This document shows, one piece after another, positions 8,126-17,809 of a stretch of 64,000 bases of DNA. The stretch's first letter is position 1. Each line of letters begins with the position of its first letter. Made by a program: the position numbers and the translations under genes. The notes under the pieces are model-generated. The model did no database searches and was not told the origin of the DNA. It was given only the letters and a program-made list of their open reading frames with translations. This DNA comes from Chloroflexota bacterium (GTDB taxonomy: Bacteria; Chloroflexota; Anaerolineae; Promineifilales; Promineifilaceae), in assembly GCA_014584575.1 (NCBI GenBank), contig JACTMP010000073.1:1-64000 (forward strand). Reading direction: 5' to 3'.

Positions 8126-8875
8126 GTGTCTTTATTAGAGGGAAAAGTAGCCATTGTCACCGGCGCGGGGCGAGGGATTGGCCGGGCGATTGCTGAGGAT
8201 TTGGCGGCCAATGGGGCCAAAATCGTACTTAATTACAATGCCAGCGCGGCGGCGGCGGAAGAAGTGGTAGCCGGTATCCGGGAACGTGGGGGAGAGGCGA
8301 CGGCCGTAGCCGCCGATGTCTCCAATTTTGAACAGGCGCAGTTGTTGGTGAAAACGGCCGTAGAAAGCTACGGCCACATTGACATTCTGGTCAACAACGC
8401 CGGCACCACCCGTGACACGCTGCTGATGAGCATGAGCGAGGAGCAGTGGGACGCCGTACTGGACACAAACCTGAAAAGCGTGTTTAATTGCTGTAAAGCC
8501 GCCATTCGCCCCATGATCCGCCGCAAACAGGGTGGTCGCATCATCAACATTTCCTCTGTAGTGGGTGTGGTGGGGCAGGCCGGGCAGGCCAATTATGCCG
8601 CTTCCAAAGCGGGCATCATTGGGTTTACCAAATCCTTAGCCAAAGAAGTTGGCAGCCGCCAGATCACCGTCAACGCCGTCGCCCCTGGGTTTTTCAGCAC
8701 CGCCCTGACAGAAGTCTTGTCAGAGGAAAATAAGGAAAAATCCAAAGAGTTTATCCCCCTGGGACGTTGGGGCGAACTGCCGGAAGTGGCCTATCTGGTC
8801 ACATTTCTAGCCTCAGATAAGGCGTCTTATATCACCGGGCAGGTGATTCAGGTAGATGGTGGGATTGCCATGTGA
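8126..8875 (+). CDS. fabG: 3-oxoacyl-[ACP] reductase
   Basis: 249 residues, a classic short-chain dehydrogenase. It has the NADPH-binding TGAGRGIG at 12-19, NNAG at 90-93, and the catalytic Ser144, Tyr157 and Lys161 (YAASK). The C-terminal VAYLVTFLASDKASYITGQ and VDGG fit FabG closely. It reduces 3-oxoacyl-ACP in fatty-acid elongation. The GTG start at 8126 is preceded by GGGAGATAGG. It shares a direction and probably a transcript with fabD and the downstream Gls24-like and nusB genes. Confidence 0.94.
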   Translation: MSLLEGKVAIVTGAGRGIGRAIAEDLAANGAKIVLNYNASAAAAEEVVAGIRERGGEATAVAADVSNFEQAQLLVKTAVESYGHIDILVNNAGTTRDTLLMSMSEEQWDAVLDTNLKSVFNCCKAAIRPMIRRKQGGRIINISSVVGVVGQAGQANYAASKAGIIGFTKSLAKEVGSRQITVNAVAPGFFSTALTEVLSEENKEKSKEFIPLGRWGELPEVAYLVTFLASDKASYITGQVIQVDGGIAM

Positions 8876-8876
8876 C

Positions 8877-8947
8877 CGTAATCGGTTATCGGTAATCAGT
8901 TATCGGTGTTGATAACCGATTACCGACAACCGATTACCGATTACCGA
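8877..8947. repeat. Inverted TAATCGGT word repeat
   Basis: Words GTAATCGGTTATCGGTAATC on the left are answered by GATTACCGACAACCGATTACC on the right, making a hairpin that fills the gap between fabG and the Gls24-like gene and ends two bases before that gene's start codon. The downstream ribosome binding site must lie inside the repeat. Confidence 0.75.
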
Positions 8948-8949
8948 GT

Positions 8950-9318
8950 ATGAGCGAAGTAACCGTCCGCGAGAGCATTGGGCGCATTGAAGTCGCCCCG
9001 GAAGTGTTAGCTACCATCGCCTATTACGCCACATTGCGGGTGGATGGTATAGCCAAAATGGCCCCGATTCCGGCCGATGTGGCCCGCCTGTTTCGGCGGG
9101 AAACACGACATCATGGCGTTTTGTTGGATTTTGGCGATGATAACAGGATCAAATTTGATATTTACGTTATAATGAGTCCGCACGTAAACATCATGGAAAC
9201 GAGCCAGCGCTTGCAAACGGCCGTAATGGAAGCGATTAATACGATGGTCGGCATTCCCGTGGACGCGGTGAACGTCCACGTTGAAGATGTGATATACGCC
9301 CAAGGAGAAGCAGCATAG
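8950..9318 (+). CDS. Asp23/Gls24 family protein
   Basis: 122 residues. It begins with VTVRESIGRIEVAPEVLATIA and has the family core (ATLRVDGIAKM and VNIMETSQRLQTAVMEAI) and ends VNVHVEDVIYA. These small cytoplasmic proteins are linked to cell-envelope stress and membrane homeostasis in Gram-positives; the biochemical activity is not settled. Position directly upstream of nusB is common in several phyla. No membrane segment is seen. Confidence 0.88.
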   Translation: MSEVTVRESIGRIEVAPEVLATIAYYATLRVDGIAKMAPIPADVARLFRRETRHHGVLLDFGDDNRIKFDIYVIMSPHVNIMETSQRLQTAVMEAINTMVGIPVDAVNVHVEDVIYAQGEAA

Positions 9319-9348
9319 CAGCCACTGTGGATTTGGTGGGTAGAGACC

Positions 9349-9789
9349 ATGAAAACAAGACGACGCGCGCGGCGGGTGACCCTGGAAACACTTTACGAAT
9401 ACGATATTGCCGAACACGACCCCGATGTGATTCTGCAATACCGTTTGGAAGACAACCCCATGGAAAGCACGGGCGTGGAGTTTACGCGGCGGCTGGTGTA
9501 TGGTGTCATCGAGCATCAGGCGGAAATGGACATCCTCATTGCCCGTTATGCCCCCGAATGGCCGTTGGATCAGATGGCTGTGATTGACCGCAATATCCTC
9601 CGTATTGCCATTTACGAATTTTTGGTAGATGGCGAAACCCCCATTAAAGTAGCTATAAACGAAGCTGTTGAGTTAGCCAAAACGTATGGCTCAGACAGCG
9701 CGCCGCGTTTTATCAACGGCGTTTTAGGCACGTTAGCCGAACAAATCCCCACGCTGCGCCAGGAATTGCTGGCCATGCCCACTCCCTGA
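9349..9789 (+). CDS. nusB: Transcription antitermination factor NusB
   Basis: 146 residues. It has the N-terminal Arg-rich RRRARRVTLETLYEYD, then the conserved helices VIDRNILRIAIYEFL and TPIKVAINEAVELAKTYGSDSAPRFINGVLG, the signature end of NusB. It binds boxA RNA with NusE (S10) and keeps RNA polymerase processive on rRNA operons. It follows the Gls24-like gene by 30 bases and is followed by a Nudix-like gene after six bases. Confidence 0.95.
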   Translation: MKTRRRARRVTLETLYEYDIAEHDPDVILQYRLEDNPMESTGVEFTRRLVYGVIEHQAEMDILIARYAPEWPLDQMAVIDRNILRIAIYEFLVDGETPIKVAINEAVELAKTYGSDSAPRFINGVLGTLAEQIPTLRQELLAMPTP

Positions 9790-9795
9790 ATTTCT

Positions 9796-10251
9796 ATGAC
9801 CACAATTCTTTGCCACGATGTTTCTGGTGGGACGTTTCCGGTTGCCCCGGAAGCGCTTTTTTTTCGCCCGGCGGTGTATGGCATTTTTATTGAAAACAGC
9901 CAGGTCTTGCTGCAAAAGCATCCACAAACCACACGCTGGTTGCCTCCTGGGACGATATTGGCTGAAAATGAAACGCCTACGCAGGCGGTGCGCCATATCT
10001 TCCGGCGGCTGACAGGCATGACGCCGCGTGTGGGGGCGATGCTCTATGTGGAAGACCAGTATGTGATGGACGGTGAACGGGGGGCGTGGAAGTTGTCGGT
10101 GGTGTATTATGCACTGGAACGGCCGTCTACGGCCGCTACCCTCTCCGACTCCAGCAAAATCGAATGGGTCCCCCTGGCCGAGTTAGAGCGCAGCCAGATG
10201 CAGTTTGGTTATGAAGCGGTACAAGCCGGTCGGTTACAGTTGAAGTTGTGA
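9796..10251 (+). CDS. Nudix-fold protein with a degenerate Nudix box
   Basis: 151 residues with the Nudix fold pattern: AVYGIFIENSQVLLQKH, WLPPGTILAENETPTQAV, then a helix, VYYALE and EWVPLAEL. The box normally reads GxxxxxExxxxxxxRExxEExG, but aligned from the ETPTQAV segment the catalytic R, E, E and E are replaced (HIFRRL). Metal-dependent pyrophosphatase activity is therefore doubtful. It may bind a nucleotide-like ligand or be a regulatory relative. It follows nusB by six bases and is probably co-transcribed. Confidence 0.8.
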   Translation: MTTILCHDVSGGTFPVAPEALFFRPAVYGIFIENSQVLLQKHPQTTRWLPPGTILAENETPTQAVRHIFRRLTGMTPRVGAMLYVEDQYVMDGERGAWKLSVVYYALERPSTAATLSDSSKIEWVPLAELERSQMQFGYEAVQAGRLQLKL

Positions 10252-10302
10252 GGTGTCAAGCCCCGTTTAGAATATCACTCTCCCATCTCAAGCTAGAAAC
10301 AT

Positions 10303-10340
10303 GGCAGGAACTTCATCATGCAGATAATGAAGTTCCTGCC
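10303..10340. terminator. 14-bp perfect hairpin between convergent genes
   Basis: GGCAGGAACTTCAT (10303-10316) pairs with ATGAAGTTCCTGCC (10327-10340). It lies between the plus-strand Nudix gene and the minus-strand gene ending at 10358, so it could terminate both. There is no clear T-tract. Confidence 0.55.
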
Positions 10341-10357
10341 CATAACCGATTCCAGAC

Positions 10358-11980
10358 TCAATCCGACGGTTTTATGATGACCGGCAAATAGATTGAGTAT
10401 CCTGATTGCCCAAATAGCCCCCATATTCCTAGACGGCCGTCCATGCTCATGATCTGATTTGTGGTTGTGTTAACCCAGTTAAATTCCGCAATGTCCCAGC
10501 TAAGAGGTATGTTGAGTTGAACGCTTTCGGGTGTGTAGTGAAAAAGAGCCAGCCCTGTTTCACTCACGTTGGAGGGCAAGTTTTCTGGGTCATATTGAAT
10601 AACAGTAGTATAGGCGAAGCCTGGTTGGAGTTGGGCAGGTAAACCGGTATTGGTAAAAACGGCCGTCAATTCAAAAAAGATACCCACATGTGGCAGAGTA
10701 TGAGAAATGGGGTCTAATGGTCTGTAAGTCACTGTCACCGGTTCGGTAAAGGCACCGGCAGGAAAGGTGAAAGTGGTGCCAGTTGTTGGCGTAAAGATGC
10801 CGCCTGTCGTGTCGATCACGGTTGCTACAGAATCCACTCTTTTTGCCAGTTTTAAGTCGAAAGCAACTCCGTCATGGTCGAGATAAGCTACCCATAGTTC
10901 GTTATCGTTGTCAAGAACAAGAGAAATCTCGGCACAAAGGGTATCCAGGTTATCTGCAACCGTTTCCTCTTCCCACGCAGACCCATTCCAATGTATATAC
11001 CCTATTCTGTCGGCGCTGTTATAAACAATGTGAGCGGCATCCTCACCATCAACAGCTATCTTGGCGCTGCAAACGGTTGGAGATATGGTGGGAATTGTTA
11101 CGTCATTCCAACTACTACCTGACCGATGAGTGTAATGAAGCATGTCCATCTCATCTGTATAACTGACGTGTGGCTGGTTATTGCTATCCAGTGCAAGGCC
11201 AAAGCTTGAGTTCCATGTGCTAATGCCAATTGTTTCTGTTTGCCAATTACCGGCTTGCAGCCAGGCGTAATTGATATTGCCTGGCAAATCCTGGTACACG
11301 ATGTGAGGAGTACCGTCTGCTTCTACAGCCAGGGTTGGGTGGAGAAAATAATCAGAAGGAACAAAGGAAGAGATTGCGCTGACAGTTTCTGTATGCCAGC
11401 TACCTGGGCTACCAGAAGCATAACGCAAGGCATTTAATGGTGAAAACTCATCATCTATGGTGTAGGCAATATGAAATATGCCGTTGGTATCCACTGACAT
11501 GGAAGGGAATCGGAAACGGCCAAGTCCAACGGTATCTGCATCAATCGTATCTGTAATGCCGAGATGGTTTTGATACATGAGCCGCAGCAAATTGTCGGCG
11601 AAACCAGAATAGCTGAAATGAGGCGTATTGCCTGCCAGGGTCATGGATGCCTCATTAGAGCCAAAATTATCATCTATGTCATTGATAAATTGCATTTCCC
11701 AGGCATCTCCAGACCACCATGTATATCTGATATGGTTTGAATTTGAAAAAGAAACCTGATATAGAAGATGTGGACGGCCGTCACTATCTACCGCTAATTG
11801 TTCCAAAACGGACACAAAAGCAGAAGAAGAATCATCAACTGTTTCCGACTGCCACAAAGCGGTTGGTGCATCAGTTTGGGAGAGGCTCCTGGATTCCGGT
11901 ACCGAATGGGAGAATACGGTATGCAGGCCCATAAACGCGAGTGAAATCGAGATAAGAATGGCAAAATAATTCTTCAACAT
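10358..11980 (-). CDS. Secreted repeat protein, probably a beta-propeller-type fold, with YLP tail
   Basis: 540 residues from the ATG at 11980 (AGAGGG five bases upstream), which starts directly with a signal peptide, MLKNYFAILISISLAFMGL. The body repeats a pattern of DxxGxPHIxYxD followed by W(Q/H)TETV about every 45-60 residues, as in exported proteins that list sensor-like beta strands. Examples are DSDGRPHLLY, DTNGIFHIAY, EADGTPHIVY, DSNNQPHVSY and DGEDAAHIVY. No catalytic motif is seen. The C-terminus reads YSIYLPVIIKPSD, related to the YLPLVLR and YLPFITR tails of two other exported proteins here. The function is unknown; surface display or secretion is likely. Confidence 0.75.
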   Translation of the reverse strand: MLKNYFAILISISLAFMGLHTVFSHSVPESRSLSQTDAPTALWQSETVDDSSSAFVSVLEQLAVDSDGRPHLLYQVSFSNSNHIRYTWWSGDAWEMQFINDIDDNFGSNEASMTLAGNTPHFSYSGFADNLLRLMYQNHLGITDTIDADTVGLGRFRFPSMSVDTNGIFHIAYTIDDEFSPLNALRYASGSPGSWHTETVSAISSFVPSDYFLHPTLAVEADGTPHIVYQDLPGNINYAWLQAGNWQTETIGISTWNSSFGLALDSNNQPHVSYTDEMDMLHYTHRSGSSWNDVTIPTISPTVCSAKIAVDGEDAAHIVYNSADRIGYIHWNGSAWEEETVADNLDTLCAEISLVLDNDNELWVAYLDHDGVAFDLKLAKRVDSVATVIDTTGGIFTPTTGTTFTFPAGAFTEPVTVTYRPLDPISHTLPHVGIFFELTAVFTNTGLPAQLQPGFAYTTVIQYDPENLPSNVSETGLALFHYTPESVQLNIPLSWDIAEFNWVNTTTNQIMSMDGRLGIWGLFGQSGYSIYLPVIIKPSD

Positions 11981-12076
11981 GTTTCCCTCTTTATCTGTAA
12001 TGCATGTTTTGTTTGATGTTATGGCAAGGAAGAGTAACCAGGGCACGGCCGTTACTCGGTAACGGTCGTGCCTTCG

Positions 12077-13849
12077 CTACCGTGTAATAAATGGTAAGTA
12101 GACTGCCTGCAAGCAACTTCCGTTACAGACTCGAACGGAATAGGGCCCCGTCCAATTATTTGATGACGATGCGGCCTTTACCAGCAAAAAATACTCGCCA
12201 GGGGTGATAAATGTGTATTCGATCTCTGCTGTGCCTATCTGACTGTTGCCGTAACGATCACTAGCTAACTCTGTGCCAGAGGAGCTGTATAGCCATAAGC
12301 TGGTTGCACGGCTGTTTGCCTGGATGTTGAATGTTTGCATGATGTAAGTGCTTGCCGCGGGTACCGTGAAGCGGTAAAAATCATAATCCGTACCATTTGA
12401 GACAAGATGGCTGTTGTTAAACAATTGATGGGACTGCGCATTTTCTGCACCAGATTGCAAATGATAGGCAAGGGCTAAGACATCATTTGGCTCATAATCG
12501 TTGGTTGCGTCCCAGGCAGCACCAGGTTCATCAAATTTGGGTAGAATACGTAAAGAATAGGTGCCGGTCCAATCAGCGTATAGTGCATCTTTTACTAAAA
12601 CAAAATAAGTGCCGGACGTGGAAAATGTATAGGTGATCCGAGCATTGGCTTGTCCTGTGCCATTATTACCATAACGATCATTCGTGATTTCTGCACCACT
12701 GCTATCATAAAGCCATAAACCAGTGGCAGTACTGCTACTCCTTTGTACATTATAGGTCTCAATGACATAAGTGTGCCCGGCTACGGCCGTAAAGCGATAG
12801 AAATCATAATCCGAGTTGTTTGAAACGTAATTGTTGTTATTAAACAACTGGTGTGTTTGCGCGTTGTTCAAACCCACCTCAAGCTCATTAGCCAAGACCA
12901 TAACATCATTGGGCTCATAATCATTGGTTGCATCCCAGGCAGCGCCAAGTTCATCATATTTGGGCAAAATGCGTAAAGAATAGGTGCCAGTCCAGTCTGC
13001 ATAAAGTGCATCTTTCACCAAAATGAAATAGGTGCCAGTTGTAGAAAATGTATATGTAATTCGAGCGTTGCCTTGCCCCGTGCCATTATCACCATAACGG
13101 TCATTTGTGATTTCCGCGCCACTACTATCATAGAGCCATACTCCGGTGGCTGTATCTCCAGTGCCCTGAATATTGAATGTTTCAATAACGTAAGTACGTC
13201 CGGCCACAGCTGTAAACCAGTAATAATCGTAATCTGAGCCATTAGTAACATAGTTTGAATTGTTGAATAGTTGGTGTGTCTGGGCATTGCTTAAACCAAC
13301 CTCGATTTGATTAGCCAATGCTCTTACATCATTTGGCTCATTATCGTTGGTCGTATCCCATTCCGCTCCGGGTTCATCATACCGGGGTAATATCCGTAAC
13401 GAGTATGTTCCTGTCCAGGTGTAATATTGGGCATCTTTAACCAGGATGTAATATGTGCCCCCTGTAAGAAAAGTATATTGTATGCGCGCATTGGCACTAC
13501 CTGTTCCATTATCCCCATACTGATCATGAGTAATAAGCGCCTGGGTACTGTCATATAGCCAGAGACCAGTGGCTGTGTCCCCTGTCCCTTGAATGTTGTA
13601 CGTTTCAATAACATATGTGCGCCCAGCTACAGCAGTAAAAATAAAATAATCGTAATCATCTTGAGTCAGAGTAGCCCCAACCTCTGCATTTGACAGCCCA
13701 ATACCAATAGGGTCGGCCGTATCAAATGTATCATTCGGCTCTGTTTCAGCATGAGCAGTGGCGGATGTACTAACGAGAACCATCATAACAATTGCTATCA
13801 ATCCAAAAAGCCCAAATGGACGATTCCAACGAGCATAATATCTACACAT
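12077..13849 (-). CDS. Secreted protein with four tandem PPC-like beta-sandwich domains and YLP tail
   Basis: 590 residues. AAGGAG lies six bases before the ATG. A signal peptide (residues 1-34, ending ATAHA) is followed by four repeats of about 140 residues. Each starts EPND, then has a YDYY/YDFY(R/W)FTA motif, AGRTYVIET, TATGLWLYDSSGAEI, NARITYTF and GTYF(I/V)LVKDA. This resembles bacterial pre-peptidase C-terminal (PPC) domains, usually attached to exported enzymes; here there is no enzyme domain. The repeats are also alike at DNA level, which suggests recent internal duplication. The protein ends VYLPFITR. The gene lies 96 bases upstream of the similar exported-protein gene at 10358-11980, on the same strand. 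Confidence 0.8.
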   Translation of the reverse strand: MCRYYARWNRPFGLFGLIAIVMMVLVSTSATAHAETEPNDTFDTADPIGIGLSNAEVGATLTQDDYDYFIFTAVAGRTYVIETYNIQGTGDTATGLWLYDSTQALITHDQYGDNGTGSANARIQYTFLTGGTYYILVKDAQYYTWTGTYSLRILPRYDEPGAEWDTTNDNEPNDVRALANQIEVGLSNAQTHQLFNNSNYVTNGSDYDYYWFTAVAGRTYVIETFNIQGTGDTATGVWLYDSSGAEITNDRYGDNGTGQGNARITYTFSTTGTYFILVKDALYADWTGTYSLRILPKYDELGAAWDATNDYEPNDVMVLANELEVGLNNAQTHQLFNNNNYVSNNSDYDFYRFTAVAGHTYVIETYNVQRSSSTATGLWLYDSSGAEITNDRYGNNGTGQANARITYTFSTSGTYFVLVKDALYADWTGTYSLRILPKFDEPGAAWDATNDYEPNDVLALAYHLQSGAENAQSHQLFNNSHLVSNGTDYDFYRFTVPAASTYIMQTFNIQANSRATSLWLYSSSGTELASDRYGNSQIGTAEIEYTFITPGEYFLLVKAASSSNNWTGPYSVRVCNGSCLQAVYLPFITR

Positions 13850-14075
13850 GTCTTTCTCCTTAATTGAATTTTGGGGTGAGCGATTTCACACCATCAAACA
13901 TCCTTGCCATCAGACAGGCAAGCACATAAAATGGGGCTGCTTGTATTTCCCACACGCAAAATTATTCGGAAACAGTAGTTGTTGAATGCACACTTACTGG
14001 TGATTTGTGCAATAGCTTAACGAAAAAAGCCCAGTTTGTATGGTGGTGTTTTGCCACCAATTCAGGAGGTCATTG

Positions 14076-16715
14076 ATGTCAGAACCACTTGCCGATGTGT
14101 TAGGCCGTTATTTACAACAGGCGGATTGCAGCACCCGACGATTGTCCCGGCTGTCTGGAGTACCACTGCGCACCATTGAAAACTGGCTCAACGGCCGTAT
14201 CCACCGCCCCCGCACCTGGCAAAACATTGTCCAGATAGCTGCTGCCCTGCACCTGACGGATACAGAAGCCAACCTGCTTCTGCACGCCGCCGGGCATCCG
14301 GCCATCCCGGAACTGCGCCAAAAGGGAGCGGCAAATGGCGACCTTCATTTACTCCGGCATTGGGCTGCCCTCCCAACCCCTGCTCCTTTTCAAACAATTG
14401 CCGATCTGCCTTATTTCACCGGCCGCACAGCGCTGCTGCAATCTATCCAGGCGGCCGTGCTGGCCCACAAACCGGGCGTTATTTACAGTTTACAAGGTAT
14501 GGCCGGCGTGGGTAAGACGGCGCTGGCAGCCCGATTGGCGTATTTGTTACGGCCGTATTTCCCGGATGGTGTTTTGTGGGCGCGGGTAGACGTTTCAAAC
14601 GACATGACCATTCTGGCCTCTTTTGCCGCCGCTTATGGGGAAGATGTGAACGGGTTTACGGATGTGGAGAGCCGCAGCCGTGTGGTGCGCAATTTGCTGG
14701 CCGCCAAACGTGCTTTGTTGATACTCGATAATGTTGAGCAGGATGAGCAGGTACGGCCGTTGCTTCCCCCCTCATGCGATTGTGTGGTACTGCTCACCAC
14801 CCGCCGCCACAATCTGGCCGTTACCCTGGGTGGACAAATCTTCCCCATCTCCCCCTTCGATGATGAAGATGCTCTTCTGTTCTTTTCACAGTTACTGGAC
14901 AAATCTCGTGTGCAGTCTCAAAAAATGGCCTTGCATCAATTAGCTGCTGCCGTTGGACGTTTACCGTTAGCGATGAGCATTGTGGCCGGCCATCTGCGCA
15001 GCGAACCTGACCAGAGCGTCTCGGATTTTCTGAGCGCAATGCAACAGCGCCAACTTGATCTGGTTTATGGCGATTGGAATGTGCAGGCTGCCTTCGACGT
15101 TACCTATCACGCCCTTCCGCCACTGACCCGGCGCGTATTCAACGCATTAGGCGTCTTCGGTGGGGCTGATTTTGATACAACGGCCGTGGCCTTTATTGCC
15201 GACAGTTCCCCCGCCGAAACCCAAGACGCCATGTCTACATTGGCGGCGCTCTCTCTGGTGCAGACCAGCCATGAACAACGCTACCAGATACATCCCTTGT
15301 TGCAGTCCTATGCCCGGCAGCAAGAAAATGGTGAACTCCCACGGCGGCGAATGGCTGCCTATTATCTGGAATTACTCCTCGCTCATCGTGTCTCCCCGCT
15401 GATCGTCCAGGTGGAAATGGGGAATGTGTTGGCAGCAATGACAACGGCCGTGACCCACCACTTTGACGACCTCATCATCCAGGCCAATAACGTCTACTTT
15501 AATCTGCTCCTTGTTGTGGGGATGCGACAGGAAGCAGCCACTTTCTTAGAAGCTGCCCAAGAAATCGCCACCGCCCAGCAAGATTGGTCGGCATTGGCTC
15601 ACATCCTCACTAACAAAGGCACCTTGCTCCACCGCAGCGGCAATGTCACCGTGGCCGAAGCTTTGTTTCACCAGGCACTGTCGTTGGCTGAACGAGCCGG
15701 CGACGATTTTGCCAAAATGCAAACATTGACCAATTTAGGGGGAACTTATTATGCTCGCGGCGATTTTCCTGCGGCTGCTCGCTGCTGGCAAGAAGGACTT
15801 GACGTGGCCCAACGCATCAACGACCGCTGGCGAATATTAAATCTGAGCGTCAATTTAGGATTGGCTTACCATAACTTAACGGATTTCAGCCGTGCCCTGA
15901 CTCTTTGGCGTGAAGCAGTCAAATTAGGTCGCGAAATTCCGCATTTACAGGCGTTGACTGCGGCATTGGCAAACCTGGGTAATTTGCTGGTGGATTTAGG
16001 AAATTACACTGAAGGTGAAGCTTGTTTTCAAGAAGGACTAGAAGTTGCTGAAAAGATTCAATATCAGCGGGTATTAGGTGTTTTGAATGGCAACTGGAGC
16101 CAGTTGGCCTCATTTAAAGGGGACTTTGCCTTATCGCGCTCCTTCTATCAAAAGGGTTTGCCTCTGGTACGCCGGGAACAGGATAGAGAGGCATTAGCAG
16201 ATTTTCTCATTATGGGCGGTGAGATTGAGATAGAGGCCAACAATTTGACGGTGGCAGACGCTTGGGTAACAGAAGGGGTGCAGATAGCTCAAGAGGGCAA
16301 GTATCGGGTGCGGGAGTGTCGGGGGCTGCTGGCGCAGGCACAGTTAGCCCGGCTCAACGGCCGTTTCTCCCTTGCCGAAACACTATTAACCCAGGTCACG
16401 GCCGTTGCCCAGGAAATCAATTTGCCCCGATACACAGCCGCCCTTCACCTGGAGCAGGGTGAGTTAGCCCTGGCAATGCAGGAATGGGACAAAGCGGCTG
16501 CTGCCTTTGCCCAGGCTTTAGCCATCATGGAACGCTTACAAATTCAGCATGAAATCGGGCACATTTTGTTTGGGCAAGCGCGGTTAGCACTGTCACAAGG
16601 GGACAAAACACAAGCCCTGGAAAAGGGACAGCATTGCCTCTCTATCTGGCAAAAGATTGGGCATCACCGCGCTGCAATTGCCAGTGAATGGTTAGCTACC
16701 GCAATTGACCCATAA
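14076..16715 (+). CDS. STAND regulator: HTH, NB-ARC ATPase and TPR repeats
   Basis: 879 residues from the ATG at 14076, chosen because AGGAGG lies five to six bases upstream. An XRE-type helix-turn-helix (about 18-45: CSTRRLSRLSGVPLRTIENW) is followed by an NB-ARC-like ATPase with Walker A GMAGVGKT (141-148), Walker B ALLILDN (213-219) and LLTTR. The C-terminal half is TPR-like repeats (TNLGGTYYARGDFPAAARCW, ANLGNLLVDLGNYTEGEACF). STAND proteins oligomerise when a ligand binds the repeat end; with an HTH the output is probably transcription. It is divergent from the exported-protein genes at 10.4-13.9 kb, so it may control them, but no operator is identified. Confidence 0.88.
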   Translation: MSEPLADVLGRYLQQADCSTRRLSRLSGVPLRTIENWLNGRIHRPRTWQNIVQIAAALHLTDTEANLLLHAAGHPAIPELRQKGAANGDLHLLRHWAALPTPAPFQTIADLPYFTGRTALLQSIQAAVLAHKPGVIYSLQGMAGVGKTALAARLAYLLRPYFPDGVLWARVDVSNDMTILASFAAAYGEDVNGFTDVESRSRVVRNLLAAKRALLILDNVEQDEQVRPLLPPSCDCVVLLTTRRHNLAVTLGGQIFPISPFDDEDALLFFSQLLDKSRVQSQKMALHQLAAAVGRLPLAMSIVAGHLRSEPDQSVSDFLSAMQQRQLDLVYGDWNVQAAFDVTYHALPPLTRRVFNALGVFGGADFDTTAVAFIADSSPAETQDAMSTLAALSLVQTSHEQRYQIHPLLQSYARQQENGELPRRRMAAYYLELLLAHRVSPLIVQVEMGNVLAAMTTAVTHHFDDLIIQANNVYFNLLLVVGMRQEAATFLEAAQEIATAQQDWSALAHILTNKGTLLHRSGNVTVAEALFHQALSLAERAGDDFAKMQTLTNLGGTYYARGDFPAAARCWQEGLDVAQRINDRWRILNLSVNLGLAYHNLTDFSRALTLWREAVKLGREIPHLQALTAALANLGNLLVDLGNYTEGEACFQEGLEVAEKIQYQRVLGVLNGNWSQLASFKGDFALSRSFYQKGLPLVRREQDREALADFLIMGGEIEIEANNLTVADAWVTEGVQIAQEGKYRVRECRGLLAQAQLARLNGRFSLAETLLTQVTAVAQEINLPRYTAALHLEQGELALAMQEWDKAAAAFAQALAIMERLQIQHEIGHILFGQARLALSQGDKTQALEKGQHCLSIWQKIGHHRAAIASEWLATAIDP

Positions 16716-16732
16716 ACTCGCGTGGTTCGCCG

Positions 16733-17686
16733 TTAACCGGCCCGCTGCTCGCGTGGGATCTTGATTTTGGCGTTGATGAATTCCTGGTTGGAGAGATTGA
16801 TGCCGTGGGCGATGAGCCGAATCTCCTCCGTCTCCTCATAAGACACAAAACCATCGGCCAACGCAATTTGAAACAGCACATCTAAAAAGCGCACCCGTTC
16901 CTCGTAGGTGGTGGCTTCGCCAAATTGGCGCGTCATGCGGTAGTAGTCATAGGCATAATCTACGGCGGACACGGCCGTTTGCGCCACCAACCGCGCCATC
17001 ACCTCATCCAGTCCCCAAAAACGGCCAATCAGTTCCGCCATCCGGTTGATTTCCGCTTCCGTCGGCGTTTCGTCCACATGGGCCACCCGCGCTGCCAGCC
17101 CACCGGCCAGCCCCATCCGCCGCATTTCGGCATCTGACACATTCAACGACTTGCCCTGTTGGGCCAACTGCTGGCTCAGTTCGTAATACACCTTGTTTTT
17201 TACAAAGTCATCAAATTGGGCTTCGCGGTTAGGGGCATGGGCGACGGCCGTCGCCCGTTTCTGCACCGTTCCCCCAAAAAAGCGGCTAATCCGACCAAAA
17301 ACACCACCATTGCTTGTATTGGCATCCTGCATAATGTCATCAATCAACGCCAGTTCTGCCGCTGACGGCTCGCCATCGGCCGCCGCCATCTGCTGCAAAT
17401 AGCTGACCACAATCTCGCGTTCTTGCGGATTGCGAATGACGGCTTGCAGTTCGGCGATCAGTCGTTCCTGTTCGACCGGGTCAATGGGCGAATCCATGTA
17501 CATTTCCAGCATGGCCCACTCCTGCCCCGTCATTTGAATGCCCGCTTCCAGACCGGCATCTGGCAAATGAAACAGCAGGTCTTTGAGGCATTGTTTTTCT
17601 TCTTCGGTGATCTGCCCATCGGCCCAGGCAGCGGCAATCATCACTTTCGCCAGAGTGAAAATGCGGGTGCGAATATCGTCAGACAT
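16733..17686 (-). CDS. Protein with two TerB-like domains
   Basis: 317 residues from the ATG at 17686 (AAAGGAA upstream). The N-terminal and C-terminal thirds each carry the TerB signature: AAAWADGQITEEEKQCLKDL, and IALADGFVSYEETEEIRLIA. A second acidic loop, AAADGEPSAAELALIDDI, ends the first domain. TerB domains are all-helical and bind metal through such acidic loops. They occur in tellurite-resistance and membrane-associated stress complexes. No ter operon partner is present here, so the role is unknown. It ends 17 bases from the convergent STAND gene. Confidence 0.8.
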   Translation of the reverse strand: MSDDIRTRIFTLAKVMIAAAWADGQITEEEKQCLKDLLFHLPDAGLEAGIQMTGQEWAMLEMYMDSPIDPVEQERLIAELQAVIRNPQEREIVVSYLQQMAAADGEPSAAELALIDDIMQDANTSNGGVFGRISRFFGGTVQKRATAVAHAPNREAQFDDFVKNKVYYELSQQLAQQGKSLNVSDAEMRRMGLAGGLAARVAHVDETPTEAEINRMAELIGRFWGLDEVMARLVAQTAVSAVDYAYDYYRMTRQFGEATTYEERVRFLDVLFQIALADGFVSYEETEEIRLIAHGINLSNQEFINAKIKIPREQRAG

Positions 17687-17809
17687 GGGGGTTCCTTTTG
17701 TGTTCAAGTGTTTAGGTGTTTGAGTGTTTTGGCGGGGATTGTATCATTGATTAGGATGGGGGCTACGGCCGTTTACCCTTCCATCATCCAACACGCACTG
17801 CTGTTGTAC

